Shown here: piece after piece, positions 1 through 6,247 of the stretch
Layout of the letters: each line of letters begins with the position of its first letter
Numbering within the stretch: the first letter of the stretch is position 1
Assembly (NCBI GenBank): GCA_003552325.1
Contig: PUKM01000169.1
Span: 1 to 12,602, forward strand
DNA: 12,602 bases
Source of the DNA: Natrialbaceae archaeon
GTDB taxonomy: Archaea > Halobacteriota > Halobacteria > Halobacteriales > Natrialbaceae
Direction: 5' to 3'
Notes under the pieces: generated by a model
The model's database searches: none
What the model was told of the DNA's origin: nothing
Seen by the model: only the letters and a program-made list of their open reading frames with translations
Position numbers and translations under genes: made by a program

Positions 1-1
1 A

Positions 2-328
2 GCGGCCCGAACGGCCGAAGGGACCGGACTCGAGGAGATTCCGCTCGAGGTGATTCGAGAGAGCGTTCCGGAAGCGAAATCAGCGCTCAGACAACAGACG
101 ATCGACCGACTACCGCAGCACCAACAGACCCTGTACGAAATCATCAGTGAGGCCGGCGAAATCGACCCCGGAACGCTGTACGATCGGTACACGGCCGAGG
201 TGACGACGCCGAAAAGCCGCCGGATGGTGCGGAACTATCTCTCGAAACTCGAGCAGTACAACCTGATCGTCGCGGAAGGGCGAACCCGTGGGCGGCTGTA
301 TCGCCTGGCGGAGTCAGCTGCCGACTGA
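2..328 (+). CDS. Orc1/Cdc6-type replication initiator, C-terminal fragment (5' truncated)
   Basis: The reading frame is open at the left edge and ends in TGA at 326-328, so only the last 108 residues of a longer protein are present. The visible part starts at the end of an AAA+ lid helix (AARTAEG) and continues through VIRESVPEAKSALRQ, then a winged-helix domain (LPQHQQTLYEIISEAGEI, LYDRY, RMVRNYLSKLEQYNLIVAEG, RGRLYRL). This order is the C-terminal signature of haloarchaeal Orc1/Cdc6 proteins, which bind origin repeats and load the MCM helicase. The ATPase domain lies outside the window, so ATPase competence cannot be judged. An internal ATG at 50 is not a plausible start because the homologous region begins before it. 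Haloarchaea carry many orc paralogues, and which one this is cannot be told. Family assignment is from remembered motif patterns and fairly sure. Confidence 0.8.
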   Translation, partial: AARTAEGTGLEEIPLEVIRESVPEAKSALRQQTIDRLPQHQQTLYEIISEAGEIDPGTLYDRYTAEVTTPKSRRMVRNYLSKLEQYNLIVAEGRTRGRLYRLAESAAD

Positions 329-364
329 CGCCGTGCGGTTCGCCGTGTGTCCCTGAGTGCTGGA

Positions 365-775
365 TCAGGAGTCGCCTTTTGTGTCCCCATCGTTTTCGTC
401 CCCACCGTCGTCGTCGCTACCACTTTCGCCGTCAGTCGTTTCGTTGATCCCGCCATCATCGTCATCGGCAATTTCGTCGTCCGACCCCCCGTCTTCACCG
501 TCGGCGCCTCCATCCCCGGTCGAGTCGGCGGGTACGATCCACTCGATTTCGAACTCGAGTTCGTACTCGACCCCATCGTCTTCGTCTTCCCGTTCGACCT
601 CGATCTCGAACTCCACGTCCCCGGACGGGGCTGGAATCGTCGCCGACTGGGTCCCGTGCTCGATAGTCAACTCCTCACCCACCTCTCCGAGGGCATCCGC
701 GATCGCCGAGAGGTCAGCGGCAACGTCAGTCAGGGGCTGTTCGACTGTTATCTCGAAGAGTTCATCGTCGGACAT
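365..775 (-). CDS. amphi-Trp domain protein with acidic C-terminal tail
   Basis: A 136-residue acidic protein. Residues 1-80 form a compact domain: strand (ELFEITVEQ), helices (residues 15-32), then strands ending in the alternating pattern FEIEVE and YELEFEIEW (Trp79). Alternating acidic/hydrophobic strands closing with a Trp are the hallmark of the amphi-Trp domain, a small family common in haloarchaea with no settled biochemical role. Residues 82-136 are a low-complexity tail almost entirely of D, G, E, S and T, probably disordered. I chose the start at 775 (MSDDELFE) rather than the longer ORF to 859: the domain begins there, and a TATA-like element at 801-808 sits about 29 bases upstream, fitting a leaderless mRNA. 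It converges on the Orc1/Cdc6 gene and is divergent from tmk. Family call is likely; function unknown. Confidence 0.75.
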   Translation of the reverse strand: MSDDELFEITVEQPLTDVAADLSAIADALGEVGEELTIEHGTQSATIPAPSGDVEFEIEVEREDEDDGVEYELEFEIEWIVPADSTGDGGADGEDGGSDDEIADDDDGGINETTDGESGSDDDGGDENDGDTKGDS

Positions 776-800
776 CACACGAATCTTTGCCAACTGCTCC

Positions 801-808
801 AATAAAAG
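801..808 (-). promoter_or_regulatory. TATA-like box for the amphi-Trp gene
   Basis: On the minus strand this reads CTTTTATT, close to the haloarchaeal TATA consensus. It is centred about 29 bases upstream of the ATG at 775, placing the transcription start at or next to the start codon. This supports the shorter gene model. Confidence 0.55.
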
Positions 809-875
809 ATTGGACGACCACACTCGATCGATGACGACCGACAGTCTCATTTCCCCCACTCGAGCATATGCGGGT

Positions 876-1478
876 ATGCTGGTGACGCTCGAGGGCCTGG
901 ACGGAACGGGGAAAACGACGGTGTGGGAAGCGCTTCAGGACACCTACCCGGGGGCGACGTTTACCCGTGAACCGACGTCCGGGAAGACTGGATCGTGGTA
1001 CGGCGACGCTGTCTACCGATCGATTGCCGATGACGATGCCGACCCACTGGCAGAACTGTTTCTGTACACCGCCGATCACGCAGACCACCTCACTCGAGTG
1101 ATCGAACCCGCCCTCGAGCGCGGCGAACTGGTCATCTCCGATCGGTACGCCGACTCCCGGTACGCCTACCAGGGGGCCACGCTCGAGGGGCGGATCACCC
1201 GCCCGATGGAGTACATCATGGGTATCCACCGAGCGTTCACCATCGAGCCCGATTTGACGATCTACCTCGATTTAGACCCCGAGACGGCCGCGGCACGCGC
1301 CGGGGCGACCAATAAGTTCGAACACGCCACCTACCTCGAGCGTGTCCGGGAGAACTACGACCGGTTGCTGACGAACGAGCCCAACCGCTTCGTCCGTGTC
1401 GACGCCAGCCAGCCACCGGAAGTCGTTCTCGACCAGGTCGAAGCAGTGCTCGAGAACCACCTCGAGTCAGCGCGCTAA
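876..1478 (+). CDS. tmk: thymidylate kinase (dTMP kinase)
   Basis: A 200-residue cytoplasmic enzyme that phosphorylates dTMP to dTDP with ATP, feeding dTTP synthesis. Visible motifs: P-loop GLDGTGKT at residues 7-14, the nucleotide-binding REP motif at 31-33, the DRY motif at 89-91 (SDRYADSRYAYQG), the IYLDLDPE strand-turn at 129-136 and a LID-like segment around residues 137-155. Length is normal for the family. The open frame extends upstream to 357 but that part is the antisense shadow of the acidic-tail gene and is Ser/Pro low complexity. The ATG at 876 puts the first strand (MLVTLEG) exactly where the family begins. No strong TATA is visible. The TAA stop at 1476-1478 overlaps the stop of the convergent membrane-protein gene. 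Very sure of function. Confidence 0.95.
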   Translation: MLVTLEGLDGTGKTTVWEALQDTYPGATFTREPTSGKTGSWYGDAVYRSIADDDADPLAELFLYTADHADHLTRVIEPALERGELVISDRYADSRYAYQGATLEGRITRPMEYIMGIHRAFTIEPDLTIYLDLDPETAAARAGATNKFEHATYLERVRENYDRLLTNEPNRFVRVDASQPPEVVLDQVEAVLENHLESAR

Positions 1479-1795
1479 TCGACCGTATCGGGGAGTTCGA
1501 CGTCGTCCGGGTGAGGCATCCAGAAGACGTCGATCGTGTACCCGAGCACTACGGGCATCGCGATGACAACCACGAACACGATCTCCTGTGAGCCGAGATT
1601 TGGACCGAGCCCGAGGGCTCCCGAGAAGAAGAGCATCGAGAAAAACAGCGCGACAGGGATCAAGAACACGACGTACACGATCGTCCCCCACCACGTATCG
1701 AGGCGAATACGGAAAAACCGGGTCGCGACGGCGGCAAAAGCCGTGTGCAACCCGAGGATAATGAGGAGACTGACCGCGTCGACAATCGACACCAT
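1475..1795 (-). CDS. small membrane protein, unknown function
   Basis: A 106-residue protein with three hydrophobic stretches: about residues 2-22 (VDAVSLLIILGLHTAFAAVA), 36-62 (GTIVYVVFLIPVALFFSMLF and following) and 71-91 (IVFVVVIAMPVVLGYTIDVF), followed by a short acidic tail (PHPDDVELPDTVD). Three transmembrane helices are likely. Between helices 1 and 2 is a basic/aromatic segment (RFFRIRLDTWW). I do not recognise an enzymatic or transport motif; it resembles short haloarchaeal membrane proteins annotated only as hypothetical. The ATG at 1795 has a weak TATA-like CCAAAG around 27 bases upstream. Its TAG stop (1475-1477 on the plus strand) interlocks with the TAA of tmk, a 4-base convergent overlap. 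The gene is probably real because membrane topology and codon use are coherent. Confidence 0.75.
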   Translation of the reverse strand: MVSIVDAVSLLIILGLHTAFAAVATRFFRIRLDTWWGTIVYVVFLIPVALFFSMLFFSGALGLGPNLGSQEIVFVVVIAMPVVLGYTIDVFWMPHPDDVELPDTVD

Positions 1796-1917
1796 GTGTA
1801 CTGGTTCGGCTGCACGCTCTTTGGGTTGTCGGAAGCGGCGGGGCGCTCAGCCAGCGTCGTGATCTCGAGCAACGACCGGTCGTTCCCTCCCAGGTGACTC
1901 CTCGGACGCCTCACAGG

Positions 1918-1931
1918 CCCTAGTACCCTAG
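1918..1931 (+). repeat. short direct repeat CCCTAG upstream of the E1 alpha gene
   Basis: CCCTAG occurs twice with starts 8 bases apart (1918 and 1926) in the region upstream of the E1 alpha gene. CTAG is generally rare in haloarchaeal DNA, so two copies in 14 bases stand out slightly. A regulatory role is only a possibility. Confidence 0.25.
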
Positions 1932-2015
1932 CCCCCACCCATGCATCCGCGGTTCGTTCCGGTGATTTGGGCTGAAATCAGAACCACTTTCACACCCCGC
2001 TGTGAGGGGGTTGCC

Positions 2016-3062
2016 ATGCACCAACTCATCGAGGAACGGGGGCTCGAGGAGACCGACGTGGACGAAGAAACCGCGGTCGCCCTGTATCGAGACCTCGTTC
2101 GGACACGGCGCTTCGACGAGCGCGCACTGGCCCTCCAGCGGCGCGGCTGGATGAGCGGCTATCCACCCTATAAGGGTCAGGAAGCCTCACAGGTGGGGGC
2201 CGCACACGCACTCACCGATGAGGACTGGATCGTCCCAACGTACCGCTCGAACGCCCTCCAGATCGCCCACGGAGTTCCGATGAGCGACATCTTTCTTTTC
2301 CGGCGGGGCTACCCGGAGTACCGCTCCGACCACGACCTCAACGTCTTCCCACAGGCCGTCCCAATTGCGACACAGATACCCCACGCTGCGGGGCTGGGAA
2401 TGGCGAGGAATTACACCGACGGCGAGGAGGCCATCCTCTGTTATTTCGGTGACGGAGCCACGAGCGAAGGTGACTTCCACGAGGGCCTCAACTTCGCGGG
2501 CGTCTTCGACGCCCCAGTCGTCTTCTTCTGTGAGAACAACGACTGGGCCATCTCCCTCCCTCGAGAACGCCAGACGGCGAGTGCGACGATCGCCCAGAAG
2601 GCCGAAGCCTACGGCTTCAGCGGGCTCCAGGTCGATGGCAACGACCCGTTGGCCGTCCTCGAGGCCACCGAAAAGGGACTCGAGCACGCACGCGAGGGCG
2701 AGCCGGTCCTCATCGAGAGTCTGACCTACCGCCAGGGGGCCCACACGACGAGCGATGACCCATCTCGGTATCGCGACGAGCGCGAGGACCTCCCCGCGTG
2801 GCGAACCGCCGATCCGCTCGAGCGGTACGAGGCGTACCTGCGGGAACAGGGCGTGCTGGACGACGACCTGTGTGACACGATCAGTGAAGAGACCGAAGCC
2901 GAACTCGAGGACGCCATCGAGACCGCCGAGTCGACCCCGGCACCCGACCCGTCGGACGTCTTCGATCCAGTCTACAGCGAACCGACGCCACGACTGCGCG
3001 AACAGCAAGTGTGGCTCGAGGGGTTCCTCGAGGACCACGACGTCCAGGACCTCGAGCACTGA
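2016..3062 (+). CDS. 2-oxoacid dehydrogenase complex E1 component, alpha subunit (pyruvate or branched-chain type)
   Basis: A 348-residue thiamine-diphosphate enzyme subunit that, with an E1 beta subunit, decarboxylates a 2-oxoacid and passes the acyl group to E2 lipoate. The TPP motif runs from GDG at 145-147 (YFGDGATSEGDFHEGLNF) to ENN at 173-175. Other family landmarks are RRFDERALALQR (31-42), YPPYKGQEASQVG (49-61), PTYRSN (74-79), the FLFRRG loop (93-98), QVDGNDPLAV (205-214) and the active-site loop GAHTTSDDPSRYR (241-253) with His243. Overall it looks most like the Gram-positive/Thermus type of E1 alpha; sequence alone does not separate pyruvate from branched-chain oxoacids. I prefer the ATG at 2016 over 1941: the extra 25 residues do not look like the family, and GAGGGGG lies just upstream of 2016. 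No E1 beta, E2 or E3 gene is adjacent, so partners must be encoded elsewhere. Confidence 0.88.
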   Translation: MHQLIEERGLEETDVDEETAVALYRDLVRTRRFDERALALQRRGWMSGYPPYKGQEASQVGAAHALTDEDWIVPTYRSNALQIAHGVPMSDIFLFRRGYPEYRSDHDLNVFPQAVPIATQIPHAAGLGMARNYTDGEEAILCYFGDGATSEGDFHEGLNFAGVFDAPVVFFCENNDWAISLPRERQTASATIAQKAEAYGFSGLQVDGNDPLAVLEATEKGLEHAREGEPVLIESLTYRQGAHTTSDDPSRYRDEREDLPAWRTADPLERYEAYLREQGVLDDDLCDTISEETEAELEDAIETAESTPAPDPSDVFDPVYSEPTPRLREQQVWLEGFLEDHDVQDLEH

Positions 3063-3115
3063 GGCTCCCTGTGTTCGCGGCCGACACTGCGTACCCACCG
3101 AATCGGCCGGGACGG

Positions 3116-3147
3116 CGTGTGCCGCGACGTGGCACCGCCGGCACACG
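3116..3147. repeat. inverted repeat downstream of the E1 alpha gene
   Basis: CGTGTGCCG at 3116-3124 and CGGCACACG at 3139-3147 form a perfect 9-base-pair stem with a 14-base loop, about 54 bases after the E1 alpha stop. There is no T-run after it, so it is not a classical terminator, but it could stabilise the 3' end of the transcript. The rest of the 3063-3269 intergenic stretch shows no gene; it also contains a 6-bp hairpin GAGCGA-CC-TCGCTC at 3194-3207. Confidence 0.35.
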
Positions 3148-3269
3148 GGGGAGGGCTGGGGGCTCCCTTGAGTGCGGACATTGGCTTTTGGGGGAGCGAC
3201 CTCGCTCGACGACCATCGTGAGCCCCGCGAGTCGGGTGCAAATGGAGTAGAGTTTCTTGCCGATCCACC

Positions 3270-3503
3270 TCAGTCGTCCATCGCGATGTAGGTCTTCGTA
3301 TCCATCACCCCCTCGAGGCCCTGGATACCCGAGGACACCACCTCGAGGACGCCATACACTTCCTCGGTATCCACCTCGGCGATGATGTCGTAGTTCCCCG
3401 CCACGATATGGGCGTCCGTCACGCTCTCGAGGTCACGAATCCCCGACAGGAGTCCTTCGGATTTCCCAGCGGCCGTCTTCACCATGATGAACGCGTGAAC
3501 CAT
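3270..3503 (-). CDS. stand-alone RAM domain protein (Lrp/AsnC ligand-binding domain, no HTH)
   Basis: A 77-residue protein consisting of only the RAM (regulation of amino acid metabolism) domain found at the C-terminus of Lrp/AsnC regulators. Signatures: MVHAFIMVKT (first strand), VTDAHIVAGNYDIIAEV (residues 28-44) and the closing TKTYIAMDD. There is no DNA-binding helix-turn-helix, so it probably acts as an oligomeric effector-binding partner of another protein. I start it at 3503 and not 3524: the paralogue at 4452 begins with the same MVxAFIM motif, and a TATA-like CTTTAG at 3532-3537 is about 31 bases from 3503 but only 10 from 3524. The two RAM proteins are about 49% identical (37 of 76 positions by hand alignment). 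This gene is divergent from the RCK gene at 3635. Family very sure; ligand unknown. Confidence 0.88.
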   Translation of the reverse strand: MVHAFIMVKTAAGKSEGLLSGIRDLESVTDAHIVAGNYDIIAEVDTEEVYGVLEVVSSGIQGLEGVMDTKTYIAMDD

Positions 3504-3531
3504 CTCGGAGGTGTGGTACTCCATGACACGA

Positions 3532-3537
3532 CTAAAG
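3532..3537 (-). promoter_or_regulatory. TATA-like box for the RAM protein gene
   Basis: The minus strand reads CTTTAG within ACACTTTAGTCG, centred about 31 bases before the ATG at 3503. This spacing fits a very short or absent leader and argues against the upstream ATG at 3524. Confidence 0.45.
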
Positions 3538-3550
3538 TGTTTGCCTCATC

Positions 3551-3561
3551 GGGTGTCACCC
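3551..3561. promoter_or_regulatory. palindrome in the divergent RAM/RCK promoter region, possible operator
   Basis: GGGTG-T-CACCC is a perfect 5-1-5 inverted repeat lying between the divergent promoters of the RAM gene (3503) and the RCK gene (3635). A second palindrome, CTGT-G-ACAG, lies at 3589-3597, just upstream of the RCK TATA-like box. Their position suggests operator sites, but no regulator is identified. Confidence 0.35.
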
Positions 3562-3602
3562 CATCCGAACTCTCCACACTGACGAGGTCTGTGACAGGGT
3601 AA

Positions 3603-3609
3603 CATTATT
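3603..3609 (+). promoter_or_regulatory. TATA-like box for the RCK/TrkA-type gene
   Basis: CATTATT is centred about 29 bases upstream of the ATG at 3635, in otherwise GC-rich sequence. The spacing fits a leaderless transcript for the RCK-RAM operon. Confidence 0.5.
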
Positions 3610-3634
3610 CAAGGGTGCCAGCGTACCCCCTGCC

Positions 3635-4450
3635 ATGCGGTTTGTCATCATTGGCGCCGGCCGGGTAGGGCTCAGGACGGCCCGCGTCCTGCGCGAGGAA
3701 GGCCACGACGTGACGCTCATCGAACGCGACGAGTCGAAGGTGAGACGTGCCCGGAGCCAGGAGTTCGAGGTTATCCAGGGCGATGGCTCCCGGGAACCAC
3801 TCCTCGAGGAGGCGGGCATCGCCGATGCCGACGCGCTAGGCGCACTGACTGGCGACCTCAACGTCAACTTCGCGGCGTGTATGATCGCCAACCACCACGG
3901 CTGTCGAACGATCATGCGTATCGACGAGGACTACCGCGAGAACATCTACCGCAAGTATGCAAACGAAGTCGACGAGGTGATCTACCCCGAACGCCTGGGC
4001 GCGATGGGCGCGAAAAACGCACTCCTTGGCGGAACGATCCGGGCCATTGCGGATATCGCCCAACACCTTCAGGTCGTCGAGCTGACGATCACCAAGAGCG
4101 CTCCCGTCGCGGGCTACACGATCAGTGAACTCGAGTTGCCCGCAGACGCCCGCCTCCTGGCGTTTGGAAAGGCAGACGGCGAACTCGCCATCCCCACGGG
4201 CGACGAATCACTCGAGGTCGGCGATCGGTTGGTCGTCCTCGCGGATTTCGACGTCCTGAGTGACGTCCGCCAGATTCTGGTCGGCGAGCCAACCGACCCG
4301 CGACTGATCACCGACGGCGGCGTCGTCGAGGCCCGGGCCGAAGCCGCCGGGGTCGACTGGCATCGAACGGCAGCGAGCCGACGCCAGCGGCGGAACGACG
4401 AGGAAACGAGCACTGACGATGCACCCGAACTCGAGCACGGAGGGCACTGA
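3635..4450 (+). CDS. RCK (TrkA-type) potassium-transport regulatory protein
   Basis: A 271-residue cytoplasmic protein with an N-terminal Rossmann RCK_N domain and a C-terminal RCK_C domain. The nucleotide-binding loop GAGRVG is at residues 7-12, the acidic ribose-binding residue at the end of strand 2 is Glu30 (LIERDE), and the QGDGS loop typical of TrkA/KtrA is at 48-52. RCK_C spans about 143-216 (VVELTI, GYTISELELP, ALTEVGDRLVVLA-like end). Such proteins bind NAD(H) or ATP/ADP and gate K+ uptake (Trk/Ktr) or K+ channels. The last 40 or so residues are charged and probably disordered. No membrane partner (TrkH or channel) is in the window. A RAM-domain gene follows after one base, and another RAM gene is divergent upstream, so this is likely a regulatory module. 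Family very sure; transport partner unknown. Confidence 0.9.
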   Translation: MRFVIIGAGRVGLRTARVLREEGHDVTLIERDESKVRRARSQEFEVIQGDGSREPLLEEAGIADADALGALTGDLNVNFAACMIANHHGCRTIMRIDEDYRENIYRKYANEVDEVIYPERLGAMGAKNALLGGTIRAIADIAQHLQVVELTITKSAPVAGYTISELELPADARLLAFGKADGELAIPTGDESLEVGDRLVVLADFDVLSDVRQILVGEPTDPRLITDGGVVEARAEAAGVDWHRTAASRRQRRNDEETSTDDAPELEHGGH

Positions 4451-4451
4451 G

Positions 4452-4682
4452 ATGGTTACCGCGTTCATCATGATCAAGGCAAACACGGGCGAGGCGGATC
4501 GACTCCGAAGCGACATCGAAGCGATCGAGGGCGTCACCTCGGCACATATCGTCGCGGGCGACGTGGACATCATCGCGAAGGCCACCGTCGACACCCCGGC
4601 CGCGGTGAAAGACATCGCTGCGACGAGAATACAAGGAATCGACGGCGTCGAGGGAACCCAGACGTACATCGCAATGGACTGA
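4452..4682 (+). CDS. stand-alone RAM domain protein, second paralogue
   Basis: A 76-residue RAM (Lrp/AsnC ligand-binding) domain without helix-turn-helix, paralogous to the gene at 3270-3503. Shared landmarks are MVxAFIM at the start, VTxAHIVAG (residues 28-36), DIIA (39-42), IQG (60-62) and TYIAMD at the end. The start at 4452 lies one base after the RCK stop codon (4448-4450), so translation is probably coupled. The longer ORF starting at 4419 would add residues absent from the paralogue and overlap the RCK gene. Tight operon structure with the RCK gene suggests the RAM protein senses an amino acid or other small effector for the RCK protein or its transporter; this is inference from context. 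Confidence 0.88.
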   Translation: MVTAFIMIKANTGEADRLRSDIEAIEGVTSAHIVAGDVDIIAKATVDTPAAVKDIAATRIQGIDGVEGTQTYIAMD

Positions 4683-4809
4683 GTACTGGTTCAGTGTCCG
4701 ACGGTGGAAGAGCGCTCGAGAGACGTCATCTAGGAACGCCACTCGAGTCGCCCCCTACCGCTCGAGTGATACCCAGAGAAAGCGACGGTGGTGAGCAGGG
4801 ATGGGACGC

Positions 4810-5367
4810 TTACAGCTGCGGCCCACCACCGCCCGAGTTCGAATCGATATCGCCGTCGGCCTCCCCGGCGGCCTCTTGGCCTGCCTGCAGTGCCCCCTCG
4901 AGCAACGTCGCTGCCGGGCCCCGATAGTCGTACCCGGGGATGATACCCTGTGCGTACGTTCCCTCCACGTACTCGATCACCGTCTTCGCGTCGTCGACAC
5001 CCTCCCGTGCGTTCCAGGCCACGTACTCGAGGGTCACCGTGACCTCACCCGCCTCGAGGTCGCGTTCGACCACTGGGGACTCGTGTGTGCTCGTTTGAGC
5101 CACCGAAAACGTATCCTCGAGTCGTCGCTCGAGGGTGTCGAACCAGCCGTCTTCGACGACACGCGCAACGTGATCGTCGGTGACCGCGCCGAGTGTCGGG
5201 ACCGTGACGACGACGGTGAACGCTCCGTCTCGAGGACCCTCGGCGGGGTTCGCGGTCACGTCGGTCTCGAACACAGTAGTCTCGAGCGCGTAGCTCCTCT
5301 CATCTCGTTGGGTAAATGCGTCGTGTGCCTCGAAGGCGGTGGCGACGGGGGCCGGAAGGTCGGTCAT
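4810..5367 (-). CDS. DUF5813-like haloarchaeal protein, unknown function
   Basis: A 185-residue acidic, soluble protein with no signal peptide or membrane segment. Visible pattern: an N-terminal helix (VATAFEAHDAFTQRDE), a strand-rich middle (YALETTVFETDVTAN, FTVVVTVPTL), VARVVEDGWFDTLERRLEDTF, then EVTVTLEYVAWN and YVEGTYAQGIIPGYDYRGPA. The C-terminus is Gly/Asp-rich (residues 165-185), likely disordered. The sequence resembles haloarchaeal proteins filed under DUF5813, which have no assigned function; that family number is from memory and only moderately certain. The ATG at 5367 has a T-rich TATA-like element (CATTTTTGA on the minus strand) about 25 bases upstream. It converges on the RAM gene ending at 4682, with a 127-base gap in which I see nothing. 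Confidence 0.72.
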   Translation of the reverse strand: MTDLPAPVATAFEAHDAFTQRDERSYALETTVFETDVTANPAEGPRDGAFTVVVTVPTLGAVTDDHVARVVEDGWFDTLERRLEDTFSVAQTSTHESPVVERDLEAGEVTVTLEYVAWNAREGVDDAKTVIEYVEGTYAQGIIPGYDYRGPAATLLEGALQAGQEAAGEADGDIDSNSGGGGPQL

Positions 5368-5563
5368 ACAAGCTGTTAGGGGGTGTCAAAAATGGATGTT
5401 CCGTTCCGCGAATCGCGACGTCGAGCTGCGTGAGGGCGTCACACGAGGTGACACTGGACGCCAGTACACAAAGTGGGCGAGTGGTTGGTAGATGCGTGTA
5501 GCCCACGGAATGGTTGCTGAATGCACAGCATAACTACAGGATCGACCCGCGTCGTCCGACGGC

Positions 5564-5743
5564 ATGGCCCCCGACAGACACGCCGTCGAAAAACGCCGCT
5601 TTGCCCGCCTGCTCGGGCTCGACGACGCGGCCGGATTCGGCCTCCCGATCGGTGTCGACACACGAGAGGACTCACACGATCAACCGACGCGAACGGACGG
5701 AGACGTCGACCACGAGATGGACGGTTTTACTGGCAAATCGTGA
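5564..5743 (+). CDS. small acidic protein, 59 residues, unrecognised
   Basis: ATG at 5564 opens a 59-codon frame ending in TGA at 5741-5743; the frame is closed just upstream by TAA at 5531-5533. The translation begins MAPDRHAVEKRRFARLLGL and continues with DDAAGFGLPIGVD, then an Asp/His/Thr-rich tail ending MDGFTGKS. Codons are typical of the neighbours (GAC, GTC, GCC, CTC dominate) and the product is Asp-rich, as expected for a real haloarchaeal protein; the overlapping longer frames are Arg-rich and look like shadows. A weak TATA-like CATAACTA at 5528-5535 is about 32 bases upstream. The N-terminal third could form a basic amphipathic helix. I recognise no family. If it is not a gene, the whole 5368-5827 stretch (460 bases) would be empty. 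Confidence 0.5.
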   Translation: MAPDRHAVEKRRFARLLGLDDAAGFGLPIGVDTREDSHDQPTRTDGDVDHEMDGFTGKS

Positions 5744-5827
5744 GCCGACGACCGTCTGCGCTCGAGGACGAACCCAGCCAATATGAAGTAACGAACCATT
5801 CTTGAACAGCTCCCCCAATGAAAGCGC

Positions 5828-6217
5828 TTACTCGAGGTTTCGCTCACCAAGGAACGACTCGAGTGCCGTGGCGACTTCTTCGAACCCTTTGACGGTGAGC
5901 CCATCGGTCGTCGCGAAGACGCCTTCACGGTCGGTTGTCACGCGAATCAAAAACCCGTTGTCGAAGACCCGAATCGTGTAGTTGTAATCGCCGAGTTCTG
6001 ACCCCTCGTAGGCGGTCTGGGTCGTCTTGAATCCACGCCACTCGTGACCGATGAAACTGGTGAGGTCGGCGTCGCGTTCTAAATCCTCGCGCAAGTACAG
6101 CTGTTCGTAGTCATCGCGCGTGAAATACGTCACCGATCGAAGGCTGTCGCCAACAGCTGTCCGACAGGTGGTGACGATTTTCGAGGCGGCTTCGTCAGTG
6201 AGCAAACCAGTTGCCAT
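5828..6217 (-). CDS. conserved haloarchaeal protein, unknown function
   Basis: A 129-residue soluble acidic protein. The N-terminus is helical (LLTDEAASKIVTTCRTAVGD), followed by the distinctive segment LRSVTYFTRDDYEQLYLRED, then LERDADLTSFIGHEWRGF, and a strand-rich half (YNYTIRVFDNGFLIRVTTD, GVFATTDGLTVKGFEEVATA). I recall similar haloarchaea-specific proteins annotated only by a DUF (possibly DUF7522), but I cannot confirm the number. The RSVTYFTRDDYEQLYLR block and the roughly 130-residue length are what identify the family. The start at 6217 is supported by a good TATA-like ATTTAAG at 6241-6247, 27 bases upstream. It is divergent from the gene at 6411. Function is unknown. Confidence 0.78.
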   Translation of the reverse strand: MATGLLTDEAASKIVTTCRTAVGDSLRSVTYFTRDDYEQLYLREDLERDADLTSFIGHEWRGFKTTQTAYEGSELGDYNYTIRVFDNGFLIRVTTDREGVFATTDGLTVKGFEEVATALESFLGERNLE

Positions 6218-6240
6218 ACAGAGGAAGGATGCTCCGACCG

Positions 6241-6247
6241 CTTAAAT
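6241..6247 (-). promoter_or_regulatory. TATA-like box for the 129-residue protein gene
   Basis: The minus strand reads ATTTAAG, centred 27 bases upstream of the ATG at 6217. This is the spacing expected for a leaderless haloarchaeal mRNA and fixes the start. Confidence 0.6.

Noticed and set aside
357..875. N-terminal extension of thymidylate kinase of about 173 residues
   Set aside because: It is Ser/Pro low complexity, the antisense shadow of the acidic-tail amphi-Trp gene, and the Tmk fold starts exactly at the ATG at 876.
2187..3146. Minus-strand frame of 319 residues opposite the E1 alpha gene
   Set aside because: Shadow frame in GC-rich DNA; the plus strand encodes a clear E1 alpha with all motifs.
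3063..3269. Possible small gene or RNA downstream of the E1 alpha gene
   Set aside because: No frame with haloarchaeal amino-acid composition and no known RNA pattern; only a 9-bp inverted repeat is supported.
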